A stretch of DNA of 64,000 nt from Longispora sp040681875 (GCF_040681875.1 NZ_JBFAZP010000010.1:305251-369250), one strand, 5' to 3'. Counted from the first letter of the stretch, positions 35,993 to 44,006 are shown. Notes: generated from the sequence alone by a model not told the origin. Numbers and translations are program-made.

Positions 35993-37758
35993 CACGCTGC
36001 CTCCTGTCCAGTTGCCGAGAGTTCTTCAAGCCGCTGTCTGGCCTGCTGGATCTGTTGTTTCCATCCGGCCCGGATGGTGATCGCGCGCATGAGACGGACG
36101 CCTTCCGGATCCAGGTCCGGGTCGTCATGGCGGCAGAGTTCGTACTCGAACCGGCTCGCCTTGTTGTCGCCCTGGTCGTCGTCGGGGAGTTCGAGGAGGG
36201 CGCGGACCCAGGCGCGGTTGTCGTCGCGGTGGTCGGTGAGCGTCTTGTTGGACCACTTGCGCGAGATGAGGACCCGCCTGCCGGTGAAGCCGAGGGTTTG
36301 GCGCTGGTGGACCTTGCCCCGGCAGTGACCTGGGCGCAGGGTCGGTGAGGCGTTCTTCGGGGCGATGCCGTACAGGAGCCAGTTCGCGCACGTCGTCGAG
36401 CACGGCAGCACGGACAGTTCGGCGTGCATCCGGTCGAAGTGCGCCCGCTGCGCGTCGTGAGACGGCGTGACGTGTTCGGTGATGTCTTTGGTCAGGTACT
36501 TGGTGACGTACCGGATCGTGCGCTCGGCATCCTTGGACCCGCTCTTGACTCCCCGGGGGTCGACGCGTCCGCAGCGCACGACGTGGGCGGGTTCGGCGTC
36601 GTCCTGGTCGAGGGCGTCGAGGGCGTCGTCCCAGGCGACCATGTCCAGCACGGCCCCGGTGTTGGGGTCGGTCCAGGCTTGGGCGTCCGGGCACCAGCGC
36701 GGCGGGGCGTCCTGGGAGTGCACGAGGTTGTCGTGTGCGGGCCACCAGACCTGGTGATACGTGCCTTCCGCGACCCGCTTGACGAGTGCCCGGGGGATGG
36801 TGCCTCGGATGGCGAAGTGCCCGTGTGGGGCCAGGCGTCGTTGGAGTTCGACGCAGCCGCCGTACTGGATGTTGAACCCGGCGGCGCGGCGGAGGTTCTG
36901 CCAGAGCCGGTCGGTGAGGCGGGCGAAGTGGATGGCGTCGAGGGCGGCCCGCCGGTAGTCATAGGTCGACGGGTCCACCGGGGTGCCGACTTTGGGGTCG
37001 TCGGGGTGGTGGGTCGAGCCGCACTCGCAGACGGGACGGTTGGCCCGCCGGGGCGAGTGGACCGGGCCGTAGGAGTCCAGGGTGACCGTGAGGAGCATGG
37101 AGGGGCGGTGTGTCTTGCCGTCGCGGGACGCGTAGACCTTGCCGACGGTGCGCCGGTCGACCTTGACCCGGGGGAGGTCTCCGACGTCCTGGCGCCGTTT
37201 GGTGGACCGCTTCCGGGCGGTCGTCTTCTTGGCCGTCGCCGTGGGCAGGGTGCCGCGTAGGCCGCATTGGGCGATCTGCGCGGCGACCTGGTCCACACCC
37301 TGGTCAAGGTCTGCGAGCTTGGCGGCGCGTTCGTCGGGGTCCATCGGGGTGACCATGAGGGCGGCGCGTTCCCACTCGAGTTCGGCCCGATAGCTGATGA
37401 GCCACCGCTCCTCCTCCGACGCCGGGCGAGGTTCGGTGGCGGGTTCCTCGGGGAGGTGCCAGCCCTCGCGGAGCTGCTGGAGGCGGAGCTTGCGGTTCTT
37501 CTCCGCGCACGGGGCGCACTTCGACGCCAGGCGGGCACCGCACGGCACTTCCAGGATCTCCGTCTTCCCCGTGGCCGTGTCCGTACGCCGCAGAGCCAGG
37601 GGGCGCAGGCACAGGCCGGCCTCGCGGGCGATGTCGCGGAGCACTTCCTTGGCCGGGGGGAACAGCATCCGGGCCGACCGCGATCCCGACCGAGGAGCAG
37701 TCTGGGCGCCGACCGGGTTGAGTTCGAGTCCGGGGAGGGCGGTCACGGTCGCGTTCAT
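35992..37758 (-). CDS. RepSA-like replication initiator
   Basis: 588 aa. A Cys cluster (CGARLASKCAPCAEKNRKLR, about residues 73-92) resembles a zinc motif. A central rolling-circle HUH-type motif RLAPHGHFAIRG lies near residue 307, with a possible Tyr-rich TIRYVTKYLTKDITEH downstream. Together these fit the RepSA family of pSAM2, which initiates rolling-circle replication of the excised circle. ATG 37758 overlaps the stop of the small gene upstream (ATGA). Confidence 0.88.
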   Translation of the reverse strand: MNATVTALPGLELNPVGAQTAPRSGSRSARMLFPPAKEVLRDIAREAGLCLRPLALRRTDTATGKTEILEVPCGARLASKCAPCAEKNRKLRLQQLREGWHLPEEPATEPRPASEEERWLISYRAELEWERAALMVTPMDPDERAAKLADLDQGVDQVAAQIAQCGLRGTLPTATAKKTTARKRSTKRRQDVGDLPRVKVDRRTVGKVYASRDGKTHRPSMLLTVTLDSYGPVHSPRRANRPVCECGSTHHPDDPKVGTPVDPSTYDYRRAALDAIHFARLTDRLWQNLRRAAGFNIQYGGCVELQRRLAPHGHFAIRGTIPRALVKRVAEGTYHQVWWPAHDNLVHSQDAPPRWCPDAQAWTDPNTGAVLDMVAWDDALDALDQDDAEPAHVVRCGRVDPRGVKSGSKDAERTIRYVTKYLTKDITEHVTPSHDAQRAHFDRMHAELSVLPCSTTCANWLLYGIAPKNASPTLRPGHCRGKVHQRQTLGFTGRRVLISRKWSNKTLTDHRDDNRAWVRALLELPDDDQGDNKASRFEYELCRHDDPDLDPEGVRLMRAITIRAGWKQQIQQARQRLEELSATGQEAA

Positions 37759-37919
37759 GAGGTGAAGTCCTCCCATTCGGCTAGCTCGGCGTCGTGCAGG
37801 TTGACGGCCCGTTCGGTGAACCAGTCCGCGAACGGTTCGGGGTCGGTGGTGTGGTCGCGGTTGAGTCGGAACCAGTCGGGGTCGACGTCGACCAGGAGGT
37901 GACCGTCGTAGCGCTTCAC
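37755..37919 (-). CDS. small AICE protein
   Basis: 54 aa from GTG 37919 (GTGA overlap with the gene before it). VKRYDGHLLVDVDPDWFRLN has no known domain; the C-terminal half is acidic (LHDAELAEWEDFTS). It is coupled at both ends to neighbouring genes and so is probably real. Function unknown. Confidence 0.62.
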   Translation of the reverse strand: MKRYDGHLLVDVDPDWFRLNRDHTTDPEPFADWFTERAVNLHDAELAEWEDFTS

Positions 37920-38023
37920 TCGTCCACCTCCTGGTCGTCGCAGGCGGCGGCGCGGCAGTCGTCGTTGCAGTACGGCCAGCCCCACGGGGCACCACACAGC
38001 AGGCATTCCGGCTCGTCGCCCAT
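37916..38023 (-). CDS. tiny Cys-rich AICE protein
   Basis: 35 aa from ATG 38023. Cys pattern CLLC...CNDDC (residues 7-28, with Trp and Pro between) suggests a zinc knuckle. The start overlaps the previous stop (TGATG) and the stop overlaps the next GTG, so it belongs to the translational chain. It was not recognisable by length alone and is supported mainly by that coupling. Confidence 0.55.
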   Translation of the reverse strand: MGDEPECLLCGAPWGWPYCNDDCRAAACDDQEVDE

Positions 38024-38286
38024 CACGCACCACCCGTCCGGGACGAGGTCGCCGTGAGGTCCGTGCGGATGTGGTCCGGCGGATCCCCCACCGATCCGAG
38101 GGCTTCGCTCAGGCACCGCCACACCGTCCACGCCTCCTCCGGGGTGAGGTGCATCCGCCGGCGCCCCGAGCCGACCGCGAGGTAGAGCTGTCCGGTCTCG
38201 GGATCCACGCGCACGGACACGGCCGAGCCCTTGGGCTGGGTGTCGGTGCCGGGGGTCCGCAGCCGGTAGAACCTGCGGGGGCTCAT
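38023..38286 (-). CDS. small AICE protein
   Basis: 87 aa. The N-terminus is basic and Pro/Arg-rich (SPRRFYRLRTPGTDTQPKG); the middle SVRVDPETGQLYLAVGSGRRRMHL is beta-rich. No domain known to me. It overlaps the traB-like stop by 4 nt (ATGA) and the next ATG by 1 nt. Confidence 0.68.
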   Translation of the reverse strand: MSPRRFYRLRTPGTDTQPKGSAVSVRVDPETGQLYLAVGSGRRRMHLTPEEAWTVWRCLSEALGSVGDPPDHIRTDLTATSSRTGGA

Positions 38287-39968
38287 GCCGCACCGTCCGT
38301 AGCGTCGTCGGGGCCGGGCTGGGCAGCCTTGTTGAGGACGTCGAGGAGCGAGTCCGGCAGCAGCGTGCCGTTGACCGGCTTGACGACCGGGACCTGCTTG
38401 GCCGGCTGGTTGTCGAGCGCGGCGGGGGTGACGCCGGGGGCGGGGTAGGCCTGGGCCATGGCCCGGATCTCCTCATCCGTGACGTAGGCGGCCCGGACCC
38501 GGAACGGATCGCGGAGGACGTCGTCCTTGGCGTAGCCGACACCCGGGGTCGACAGCGGGATCCGGTCAGCGAACGCGCCCCGGTCGCGCATCCCGTCCCC
38601 GAGGAGCATGTCGACCTGCGCCGGGGTGTCCACCGCGAGGGCGATGCGGTAGGTGAACAGCCCGCGCATCGGGATGATGTCCTTCGACGGTTCCTGAACC
38701 AGCCCGAGCATCGAGAACCCCGGAGCCGCGCCCTTGGTCAGCAGCAGACCCATCGCCGTTTCGACCCGGGAGCGGATCTGCATCGGCGCGTACGCCGTCA
38801 GGGTGGCCAGCTCGTCCACGATCAGCAGCCGCAACGGGTGCGCCAGAGACGGGGTGAACTTCCGCATCCCACCACGCAGGGCCAGGGCGCGTTGGTGGGC
38901 GTCGGCGGCCTCGTGCTCGATGAGGTCGGCCATGGCGCCGAAGTCGTCCGCCTCGTACCGGGTGAACATGGCCCGCCCGATCTCCAGCTCCAGCCCACCC
39001 TTCGGGTCGATGCCGGTCACCTCGACCAGCCCGGCAGCGATGGCGGGGGCCAGGTGGCGCATGACCGACCAGATCAGCGAACCCTTGCCCGAACGCGACT
39101 TGCCGCCCACGAGGATGTGCCTCGCGAGGATCGGCAGCTCCCAGGGCGAACCGTCCTCGCGGATCCCGACCGGCACAGCAGCAAGGTTCACCCGGAGCCG
39201 TTCCGCCAAGGACCGGGGGTCGACGGGGACCTGGTCCTCGACGTCGTCGTCGGTGTAGTCGGTGACGTCCACGCCCGGGACCAGGCGCAGCAACGAGACG
39301 CCCCACTGCTTGCCCCGCGCCGGCAGGGTCGACAGCCACAGCGTCTTCTGTTCGGGAAGGGGCGTCGGGATCGGTAGGGCGGCGATGGTGTTCGCCAGGA
39401 CGTCTCGGCGCTGGAACTCGACCACGGCGTGACCGGGCCGGGAGTGTTCCAGGATCCGGCAGCCCCGAGCCTTAGCGGCGGCACAAAGAGCGTCGGTGAC
39501 CCGGCGGAACGCGTCGAGATCCAACCCGACCGGGACCTTCACCAGGAGCAGGTCAGCCGCAGGGGTGACCGTCACCTTCAGCAGCTTCGGAACCTCAGGA
39601 TCGGCACCCTCGACCCGGACCGACAGGCGGCAGCGTGCGGCCCAGCGGGGCCAGGCGAGGGCGTAGCGGGTCCAGCGACGCCACCAGGCGGACAGGTGAG
39701 GCCCGGCGTACTCGCGGAACGAGGACGGGTGGGCGCCGCGCCACAGCAGCGCGATGACCGGCGGGGTGACGACGACAGCGGCAGCCGTCTCGACACCGGC
39801 CAACCAACCGGCCGAACCGACCACCGACGCAGCCGTTGTGGTGCGCGGGTGCGTGACGGCCCAGCGCAGGGTGAACACGGCCGTCTTGACCGTGGTTTTG
39901 GTTGTCCACCAGGTGACTTTGACCAGGGCGGTGAGCAGGTCTTCTACCGCCGATTTTTGGGCAGGCAT
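38283..39968 (-). CDS. TraB/FtsK-like DNA translocase, conjugal transfer protein
   Basis: 561 aa. Two hydrophobic segments lie in the first 80 residues. A cytoplasmic linker is followed by the FtsK-type ATPase with Walker A GGKSRSGKGS (about residues 285-294) and Walker B LLIVDELATL (about 378-387). The first half has a basic patch. In AICEs this one protein pumps double-stranded DNA between hyphae in mating. The neighbouring small genes are typical of such transfer units. It starts at ATG 39968. Confidence 0.92.
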   Translation of the reverse strand: MPAQKSAVEDLLTALVKVTWWTTKTTVKTAVFTLRWAVTHPRTTTAASVVGSAGWLAGVETAAAVVVTPPVIALLWRGAHPSSFREYAGPHLSAWWRRWTRYALAWPRWAARCRLSVRVEGADPEVPKLLKVTVTPAADLLLVKVPVGLDLDAFRRVTDALCAAAKARGCRILEHSRPGHAVVEFQRRDVLANTIAALPIPTPLPEQKTLWLSTLPARGKQWGVSLLRLVPGVDVTDYTDDDVEDQVPVDPRSLAERLRVNLAAVPVGIREDGSPWELPILARHILVGGKSRSGKGSLIWSVMRHLAPAIAAGLVEVTGIDPKGGLELEIGRAMFTRYEADDFGAMADLIEHEAADAHQRALALRGGMRKFTPSLAHPLRLLIVDELATLTAYAPMQIRSRVETAMGLLLTKGAAPGFSMLGLVQEPSKDIIPMRGLFTYRIALAVDTPAQVDMLLGDGMRDRGAFADRIPLSTPGVGYAKDDVLRDPFRVRAAYVTDEEIRAMAQAYPAPGVTPAALDNQPAKQVPVVKPVNGTLLPDSLLDVLNKAAQPGPDDATDGAA

Positions 39969-40014
39969 ATCCTAGACACCTCTCCTAAGATTCGCGTCTT
40001 ACCGGGGAGATGGA

Positions 40015-40044
40015 GGGCCACCGATGCTTGCCGGCAGGTGGCCC
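40015..40044. terminator. hairpin between transfer gene and small AICE gene
   Basis: Arms GGGCCACC (40015-40022) and GGTGGCCC (40037-40044) with a 14-nt loop, between the 40061 gene and the translocase start, in the transcribed direction of both. It may be an attenuator. No U-tract. Confidence 0.4.
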
Positions 40045-40060
40045 CCCACCGTTTGTGCTG

Positions 40061-40591
40061 CTAGCTGCGGTTCAGGCGACGCTCCACCCAGTCGGTGGCC
40101 GCCATGAACTCGGTCAGCGCCGTGTAGGCCCGGGTCACCGGGGCGTGCAGGATCTCGCTGCGCATCTGCCCCGTCTGGCCCTTGATCCCGTCCAGCTCCA
40201 CCAGCGCGTCAGCGATCGCCCTCTGCCAGCCGCGCAACGTGGAAACCGCCTCGTCCATGCCGCCGGACACCGCAGCGTCGATGTCCTTGATCGGGTCACC
40301 GCTCATAGTCGAACCTCCAGAACTCGTAGACGTTGCCGCCCCGTCAGTGACCGGGGCCGTGACCACCAGAATCGGTTTCGATGCCGACTTCGGCGCAGAT
40401 GCCGGCGAGGGTGCCGGCGATGAGGACCGGGTCCTCGACGTCGACGGGACGTTCGGGCGCTTGACCGGCTTGCCGGCAGCGAGCTTCCACACCTCACCGG
40501 TCTGACGCACCGGCGCCGACCGGTAGGTGACCTTGTTCCAGACCTTCGTGATCCACCACGTGCGCGACCTGGGCCGGGATCGGGTGGCCAT
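40061..40591 (-). CDS. AICE conserved protein
   Basis: 176 aa, unknown function. The N-terminal 55 residues are basic (SRPRSRTWWITKVW). A Ser/Pro/Ala/Thr linker follows, then a helical C-terminus with MSGDPIKDIDAAVSGGMDEAV and GWQRAIADALVELDGI. It starts at ATG 40591, overlapping the stop of the upstream small gene by one base. Its place between the regulator and the translocase in the element suggests a transfer or spread role (as Spd genes have); this is inference. Confidence 0.68.
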   Translation of the reverse strand: MATRSRPRSRTWWITKVWNKVTYRSAPVRQTGEVWKLAAGKPVKRPNVPSTSRTRSSSPAPSPASAPKSASKPILVVTAPVTDGAATSTSSGGSTMSGDPIKDIDAAVSGGMDEAVSTLRGWQRAIADALVELDGIKGQTGQMRSEILHAPVTRAYTALTEFMAATDWVERRLNRS

Positions 40592-40755
40592 CAGCGGAGC
40601 CTGACGAACTTGCCATCGGCACCGCGCACAGCGGGAAGGGCGAGGGTGAGCTGGTCGGCGTCGTCAGCGCAACGACGGCCCTCGGTCAGCTCACGCACCT
40701 TCCCGCACACCTCGCAACGGCCCTTCTCCACAGCCGCCGCCGTAGTCTTGGACAT
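40591..40755 (-). CDS. small zinc-finger-like AICE protein
   Basis: 54 aa, read directly from the sequence: MSKTTAAAVEKGRCEVCGKV then RELTEGRRCADDADQ. The single CxxC with a later Cys may bind zinc or form part of a dimer site. GAGG in the minus-strand leader and the TGATG overlap with the next gene support it as translated. Function unknown. Confidence 0.6.
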   Translation of the reverse strand: MSKTTAAAVEKGRCEVCGKVRELTEGRRCADDADQLTLALPAVRGADGKFVRLR

Positions 40756-40846
40756 GACGAACCTCCTGTTCTGTGATCAGGGGTTTTGCCAGGGTCGGGA
40801 CTGACGTCCGCCAAGACTGTGAGCAGTCCCGACCCACCACGACCGG

Positions 40847-41080
40847 TCACTCGCCCTCGGGCGGGTTCACGGCCAGGGACAACTCCGCCTGGGCGTCGGT
40901 GAGCACGTCGATCAGCTCCCCCAGCTCGACGGCCGACAGGAACAGGTTCAACGGCCCGAGCTTGACCACCGCCCGGTTGTTCTCCGGGTGCTGCGTGACC
41001 GAAGCCGACACGCCCGTCTCCGCCGCCAGATGCACGGCGAGCCACACATTCGACGCCGAACTCGCACCGTCGCGGACCAC
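40847..41080 (-). CDS. small AICE protein
   Basis: 77 aa from GTG 41080. VWLAVHLAAETGVSASVTQHPEN and FLSAVELGELIDVL are the most defined parts; no domain known. The start overlaps the stop of the upstream gene by one base (TAGTG). Probably real because of this coupling. Confidence 0.62.
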   Translation of the reverse strand: MVRDGASSASNVWLAVHLAAETGVSASVTQHPENNRAVVKLGPLNLFLSAVELGELIDVLTDAQAELSLAVNPPEGE

Positions 41081-41520
41081 TACGCGCCAACCTTCTTGTC
41101 CGACGCCGGAGCCGACGGGGCCGAGGACTTGCCCGGCTCCTTGAACCCGGACGCCCGGATCGAGAACTTCTGCACCCCGCGCTTCACACCGCCGAAGCTC
41201 TTCTCCTCGACCCACGGCGTCACGGTCAGGCCCTCGAACTCCACCTGCTGAAACGCCGACACCGGCGGCACCGGCATGTGCGGAGCCGAGATCTTGATCA
41301 GCACCTCCCGCGCCTTACCCTCCAGCGCCTCGTCCAGGTCGTGCACCCGCACCGACCACACCCGCAGATCCGGGTTCTGCTTGTCACGCTCCTGGTCGTC
41401 ACCCTTGCCCTTCTTCTCGAAGTCCGTCACCGCCTCCGGCTTGTCCACCCCCATCACGCACCCGTTCGGGAAGATGTCCGCCATGAGCACCCGGAACCGC
41501 ATACCACCGCTGATCGCCAC
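41080..41520 (-). CDS. AICE conserved protein
   Basis: 146 aa from GTG 41520. The sequence MRFRVLMADIFPNGCVMGVDKPEAVTDFEKKGKGDDQ (read as blocks) and VTPWVEEKSFGGVKRGVQKFSIRASG suggests a beta-rich, single-strand-binding-like fold. Function unknown; it is the first gene of the leftward operon, directly beside the operator region. By position it resembles replication/activator genes of pSAM2-type elements. That is only positional reasoning. Confidence 0.68.
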   Translation of the reverse strand: MAISGGMRFRVLMADIFPNGCVMGVDKPEAVTDFEKKGKGDDQERDKQNPDLRVWSVRVHDLDEALEGKAREVLIKISAPHMPVPPVSAFQQVEFEGLTVTPWVEEKSFGGVKRGVQKFSIRASGFKEPGKSSAPSAPASDKKVGA

Positions 41521-41550
41521 GTCCGACCTCCGCTGTTGCCACTCGTTTGA

Positions 41551-41667
41551 GCTAGCCCTATTTTAGAACTGGTTCTATTGAACATCACCGTCCGGGGATC
41601 GTCAATAGAACCAGCTGTAATACTTCAGCGTGCACTCTGGGTCAGGTAGCGCTAGCCTTATTGGAGG
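41551..41667. promoter_or_regulatory. divergent operator region with 13-bp inverted repeat
   Basis: CTGGTTCTATTGA (41569-41581) and its exact reverse complement (41602-41614) are 20 bp apart. Flanking them are the near-identical GCTAGCCCTATTTTAGA (41551) and GCTAGCCTTATTGGAGG (41652). These sit between the leftward transfer operon and the rightward GntR gene, so they probably form the regulator's operator and overlap both promoters. The bases are low in GC compared with surroundings. Confidence 0.75.
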
Positions 41668-41685
41668 TCAAGAGAGGGGGGCGCC

Positions 41686-42450
41686 GTGAGTATCGGCTAC
41701 AGAGAGTTAGCCTCGGAGCTGCGAGACGCCATCAAGGCTGGTGTCTACGCGCCTGACACGACGCTCCCGAAGCAGGAAGATCTGAAGGCGCAGTACGGGG
41801 TCAACATCAAGACCATCCGGGAAGCCATCCGGGTACTGGAAGCCGAAGGGCTCGTCACCCCGGTACGCCGTCGAGGCACCGTGGTCCGGTCGCGCCCGCC
41901 CATGAAGCGCCTGGGCATCGAGCGGTACGCCAAGAGCAAGTGGAAGTTCGGCCTGGTCGCTTTCGCCGCCGACCGGGAGGCTTCCGGCCGTGAGTGGCAG
42001 CCTGGCGACCAGACGAACGCGACCCGCAGGGTTGAGGCCGATGCCGAGGTGGCCGAAGCCTACGGATTGATGGCCGGAGCACCCGTGTACGAACGTGCCC
42101 GGCTCGTGAAGGACGGCGGCGTGCCGACCCACACGCTCACCAGCTACTACCGGCCCGAGCATGTGGAGGGAACTCCGTTGGTCGACCCGAAGCCCGGACC
42201 CGCTGGCGCCGGCGGAGGGTTCGCCGTGCTCACGCTCCAGGGCTTGGAACCCGAGACGGTCACCGAGACCTTTCACGCCCGGATGCCCACCCCGGACGAG
42301 ATGGAGCAGCTGGAGCTTCCCGCAGGCGAACCCGTCATGGTGCTTCAGCGCCAGACGTTCACTCGAGATGGGCAACTGGTCGAGTTCGCCCGCGGCGTGC
42401 ACTCCGCCTCACGGTTCTCGTGGACGTACACGTTCAAGATGCCCGACTGA
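41686..42450 (+). CDS. GntR family regulator with UTRA domain (KorSA-like)
   Basis: 254 aa. The winged-helix N-terminus contains YRELASELRDAIKAGVYAPD and the recognition part NIKTIREAIRVLEAEGLV. A UTRA effector domain follows (GLMAGAPVYERARLVKDGG ... VLQRQTFTRDGQLVEFARG). KorSA in pSAM2 represses transfer and replication genes; the same role fits here because the inverted repeat lies just upstream. It starts at GTG 41686 with AGAGGGG upstream. Confidence 0.88.
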   Translation: MSIGYRELASELRDAIKAGVYAPDTTLPKQEDLKAQYGVNIKTIREAIRVLEAEGLVTPVRRRGTVVRSRPPMKRLGIERYAKSKWKFGLVAFAADREASGREWQPGDQTNATRRVEADAEVAEAYGLMAGAPVYERARLVKDGGVPTHTLTSYYRPEHVEGTPLVDPKPGPAGAGGGFAVLTLQGLEPETVTETFHARMPTPDEMEQLELPAGEPVMVLQRQTFTRDGQLVEFARGVHSASRFSWTYTFKMPD

Positions 42451-42459
42451 AGGACGACC

Positions 42460-43122
42460 GTGAACATCAAGCTGCCCCGCGAGATCGAGGCTGACGTCCA
42501 GACGCTGTGGGACTACCAGGACTTGCACCAGGAGCCCCAGCGCTGTGACGTGGGAATCGGTCTGGGCAGTCACGACCTGGGCGTGGCCGTCTACACGGCC
42601 GAGCTGTACCACCGAGGGCTGTTCCCCCGCATCGTGTTCACCGGCGCGAACGCGCCCACCACGGTCGAGCGGTTCCCGCGTGGCGAGGCGGTGCACTACC
42701 GGGAAGAGGCGATCCGGCTCGGAGTCCCGCCCGAGGTGATCCTGACCGAGACCAGGGCGACGAACACCGGCCAGAACATCGAGTTCACCCGGGACCTGCT
42801 CCGGTCCAGCGGGATCGACGTTCAGGCCGTCATGCTGATCTCACGCCCGTACCAGCAGCGCCGCGCCTACGCGACATGCAAGCTCCTCTGGCCCGAGGTC
42901 GGGGTGACGTGTGGCTCCCGCCCTCTGCCGTTGGCCGAGTACATCGAGAGCATCGGGAACGTCGACCGGGTCGTCAACATGCTCGTGGGGGACACCCACC
43001 GGATCATTGAGTACCCGAAGCTCGGATTCGCGATCCCTCAGCCCATGCCTGACGACGTACACGCAGCGTTCGAGCGACTGGTTGGCGCTGGCTTCACCAC
43101 TAGGCTGGTCCGCGCCACCTGA
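42460..43122 (+). CDS. YdcF/DUF218 family protein
   Basis: 220 aa. GIGLGSHDLGVAVYTAELYHRGLFPRIVFTGA and TRATNTGQNIEFTRDLL are the YdcF (ElyC-SanA-YdcF) core. No N-terminal membrane anchor, unlike many relatives. Its function is unknown; some members bind SAM or act in cell-envelope steps. It starts at GTG 42460, 9 bp after the GntR stop, so it is co-transcribed with the regulator. This combination is seen in AICEs. Confidence 0.85.
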   Translation: MNIKLPREIEADVQTLWDYQDLHQEPQRCDVGIGLGSHDLGVAVYTAELYHRGLFPRIVFTGANAPTTVERFPRGEAVHYREEAIRLGVPPEVILTETRATNTGQNIEFTRDLLRSSGIDVQAVMLISRPYQQRRAYATCKLLWPEVGVTCGSRPLPLAEYIESIGNVDRVVNMLVGDTHRIIEYPKLGFAIPQPMPDDVHAAFERLVGAGFTTRLVRAT

Positions 43123-43144
43123 TCGCGCGACACCCGGAGACGCG

Positions 43145-43396
43145 ATGACCGATAGCGTGCAGGACCTCGCAGAACTAGAGGACCGCTTCGAAGCCGTACG
43201 GCTGGCCACGCTCCGCATCGAGCAGGCCCGCCAGGAAGCAAACGAGCTCGCCGACCTTCGATCCCGACTCGTCAACGAGCTGCACGACGAAGGCTGGTCT
43301 TTCAGCGACATCGGCAAGAAGGCCGGACTAAGCCGCGGGCGGATCCACCAGATTCACGCCAGCTCGAATCCGGCGAAGCATCCCGCCGACGAGTGA
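43145..43396 (+). CDS. small helix-turn-helix protein
   Basis: 83 aa. A helical N-terminus (LAELEDRFEAVRLATLRIEQARQEANELADL, as a block) leads to an HTH: ELHDEGWSFSDIGKKAGLSRGRIHQIH. Similar to sigma-70 region-4-like small regulators of actinomycete plasmids. It could regulate the AICE's rightward unit. It starts at ATG 43145. Confidence 0.75.
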   Translation: MTDSVQDLAELEDRFEAVRLATLRIEQARQEANELADLRSRLVNELHDEGWSFSDIGKKAGLSRGRIHQIHASSNPAKHPADE

Positions 43397-43813
43397 TCGA
43401 ACCGTGGTGTCCGCGACCCAAGTGGTTGCCGAATTGTTCTCTACAGGATCAAGGCCGCGCCTCGCGGCGCGGCGGCCGGTGCGGCGGGCCGCCCGGCGGC
43501 AGCCGCGCCCCGGCTCTCCCTCCGGTCGGCCGGCGCACGGGAAGCCGCCGAAGAACCGGCTGTGAGCCACACCGGCCCCCGCGATCAGCCGCGAGGCGCA
43601 ACGGGGTCTTTGTCTTTTGAAGAACGGCTAGGGTGGCCGCTACGTCTGCCCGCTCCGACTGGTCATTCTCGACTGTGCGAAGCCGCAGGCGGCCTGCCAC
43701 GTCCACCGTTGCGGTTGCGGCCCGGCACCGGACGACGATGAGGACCAGGACGACGGCGACCTCTGACCGAGTTGCCGAAAGGTGAAAGCCTGCCCGAAGG
43801 AGGCGGTATACCC
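43397..43813. other. non-coding right end of AICE
   Basis: No convincing gene. Holds a GC-rich stem GCCGCGC/GCGCGGC (43454-43460, 43467-43473), a run of GGC-rich DNA and a less GC-rich segment around 43605-43640. A transfer-origin-like (clt) locus would be expected in such a position but none is demonstrated. Confidence 0.4.
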
Positions 43814-43832
43814 GTGCCCCGAACGTGCCCCA
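43814..43832. repeat. putative integrase arm-type site, right
   Basis: Identical 19-mer to 34181-34199, with two GTGCCCC heptamers spaced by GAAC, same orientation. It is 106 bp from the right core repeat. Confidence 0.65.
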
Positions 43833-43909
43833 ACGCAAGGTGATCATGGGGTTTCTGAGGTCAACAGCGGGCAATGTCCCGGGGACCATCGATCGACGGA
43901 CAGCAAAAC

Positions 43910-43935
43910 GTCCACCGGCGTTTCCGCTGGTGGAC
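43910..43935 (-). terminator. AICE-supplied terminator of tRNA-Phe
   Basis: Hairpin with 11-bp arms (GTCCACCAGCG / CGCCGGTGGAC on the minus strand, with one G-T pair) and a GAAA loop, followed by GTTTTGC. It differs in sequence from the displaced original terminator at 34035-34068, but keeps the same frame of flanking motifs. Confidence 0.75.
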
Positions 43936-43938
43936 GAT

Positions 43939-44006
43939 GCTTTAGCCCGGCGAAGAGCTAAGTGGCCAGGGGCGGGGTCGAACCGCCGACCTTCCGATTT
44001 TCAGTC
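43939..44006. repeat. attR, 68-bp direct repeat overlapping tRNA-Phe 3' end
   Basis: Exact copy of 34073-34140. It overlaps the 3' 44 nt of the intact tRNA-Phe gene, so the AICE end recreates a functional tRNA. Confidence 0.93.

Larger units (their letters stand above)
34073..44006. mobile_element. actinomycete integrative and conjugative element (AICE) integrated in tRNA-Phe
   Basis: A pSAM2-like element of about 9.9 kb. Boundaries are perfect 68-bp direct repeats at 34073-34140 and 43939-44006 that include the last 44 nt of tRNA-Phe. Contents from left: HicB, HicA, tyrosine integrase, excisionase, RepSA-like initiator, three small genes, TraB/FtsK-like DNA translocase, four small conserved plasmid-type genes, a divergent GntR/KorSA-like regulator, a YdcF-type protein and a small HTH protein. 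The tRNA at the right end is intact, so the element has restored its target. All functions for integration, replication and hyphal transfer are present and uninterrupted; it looks potentially active. Confidence 0.92.

Noticed and set aside
43449..43889. 146-aa minus-strand frame at the AICE right end
   Set aside because: Arg/Pro-rich C-terminus, no ribosome site, and it covers the arm site; considered non-coding.
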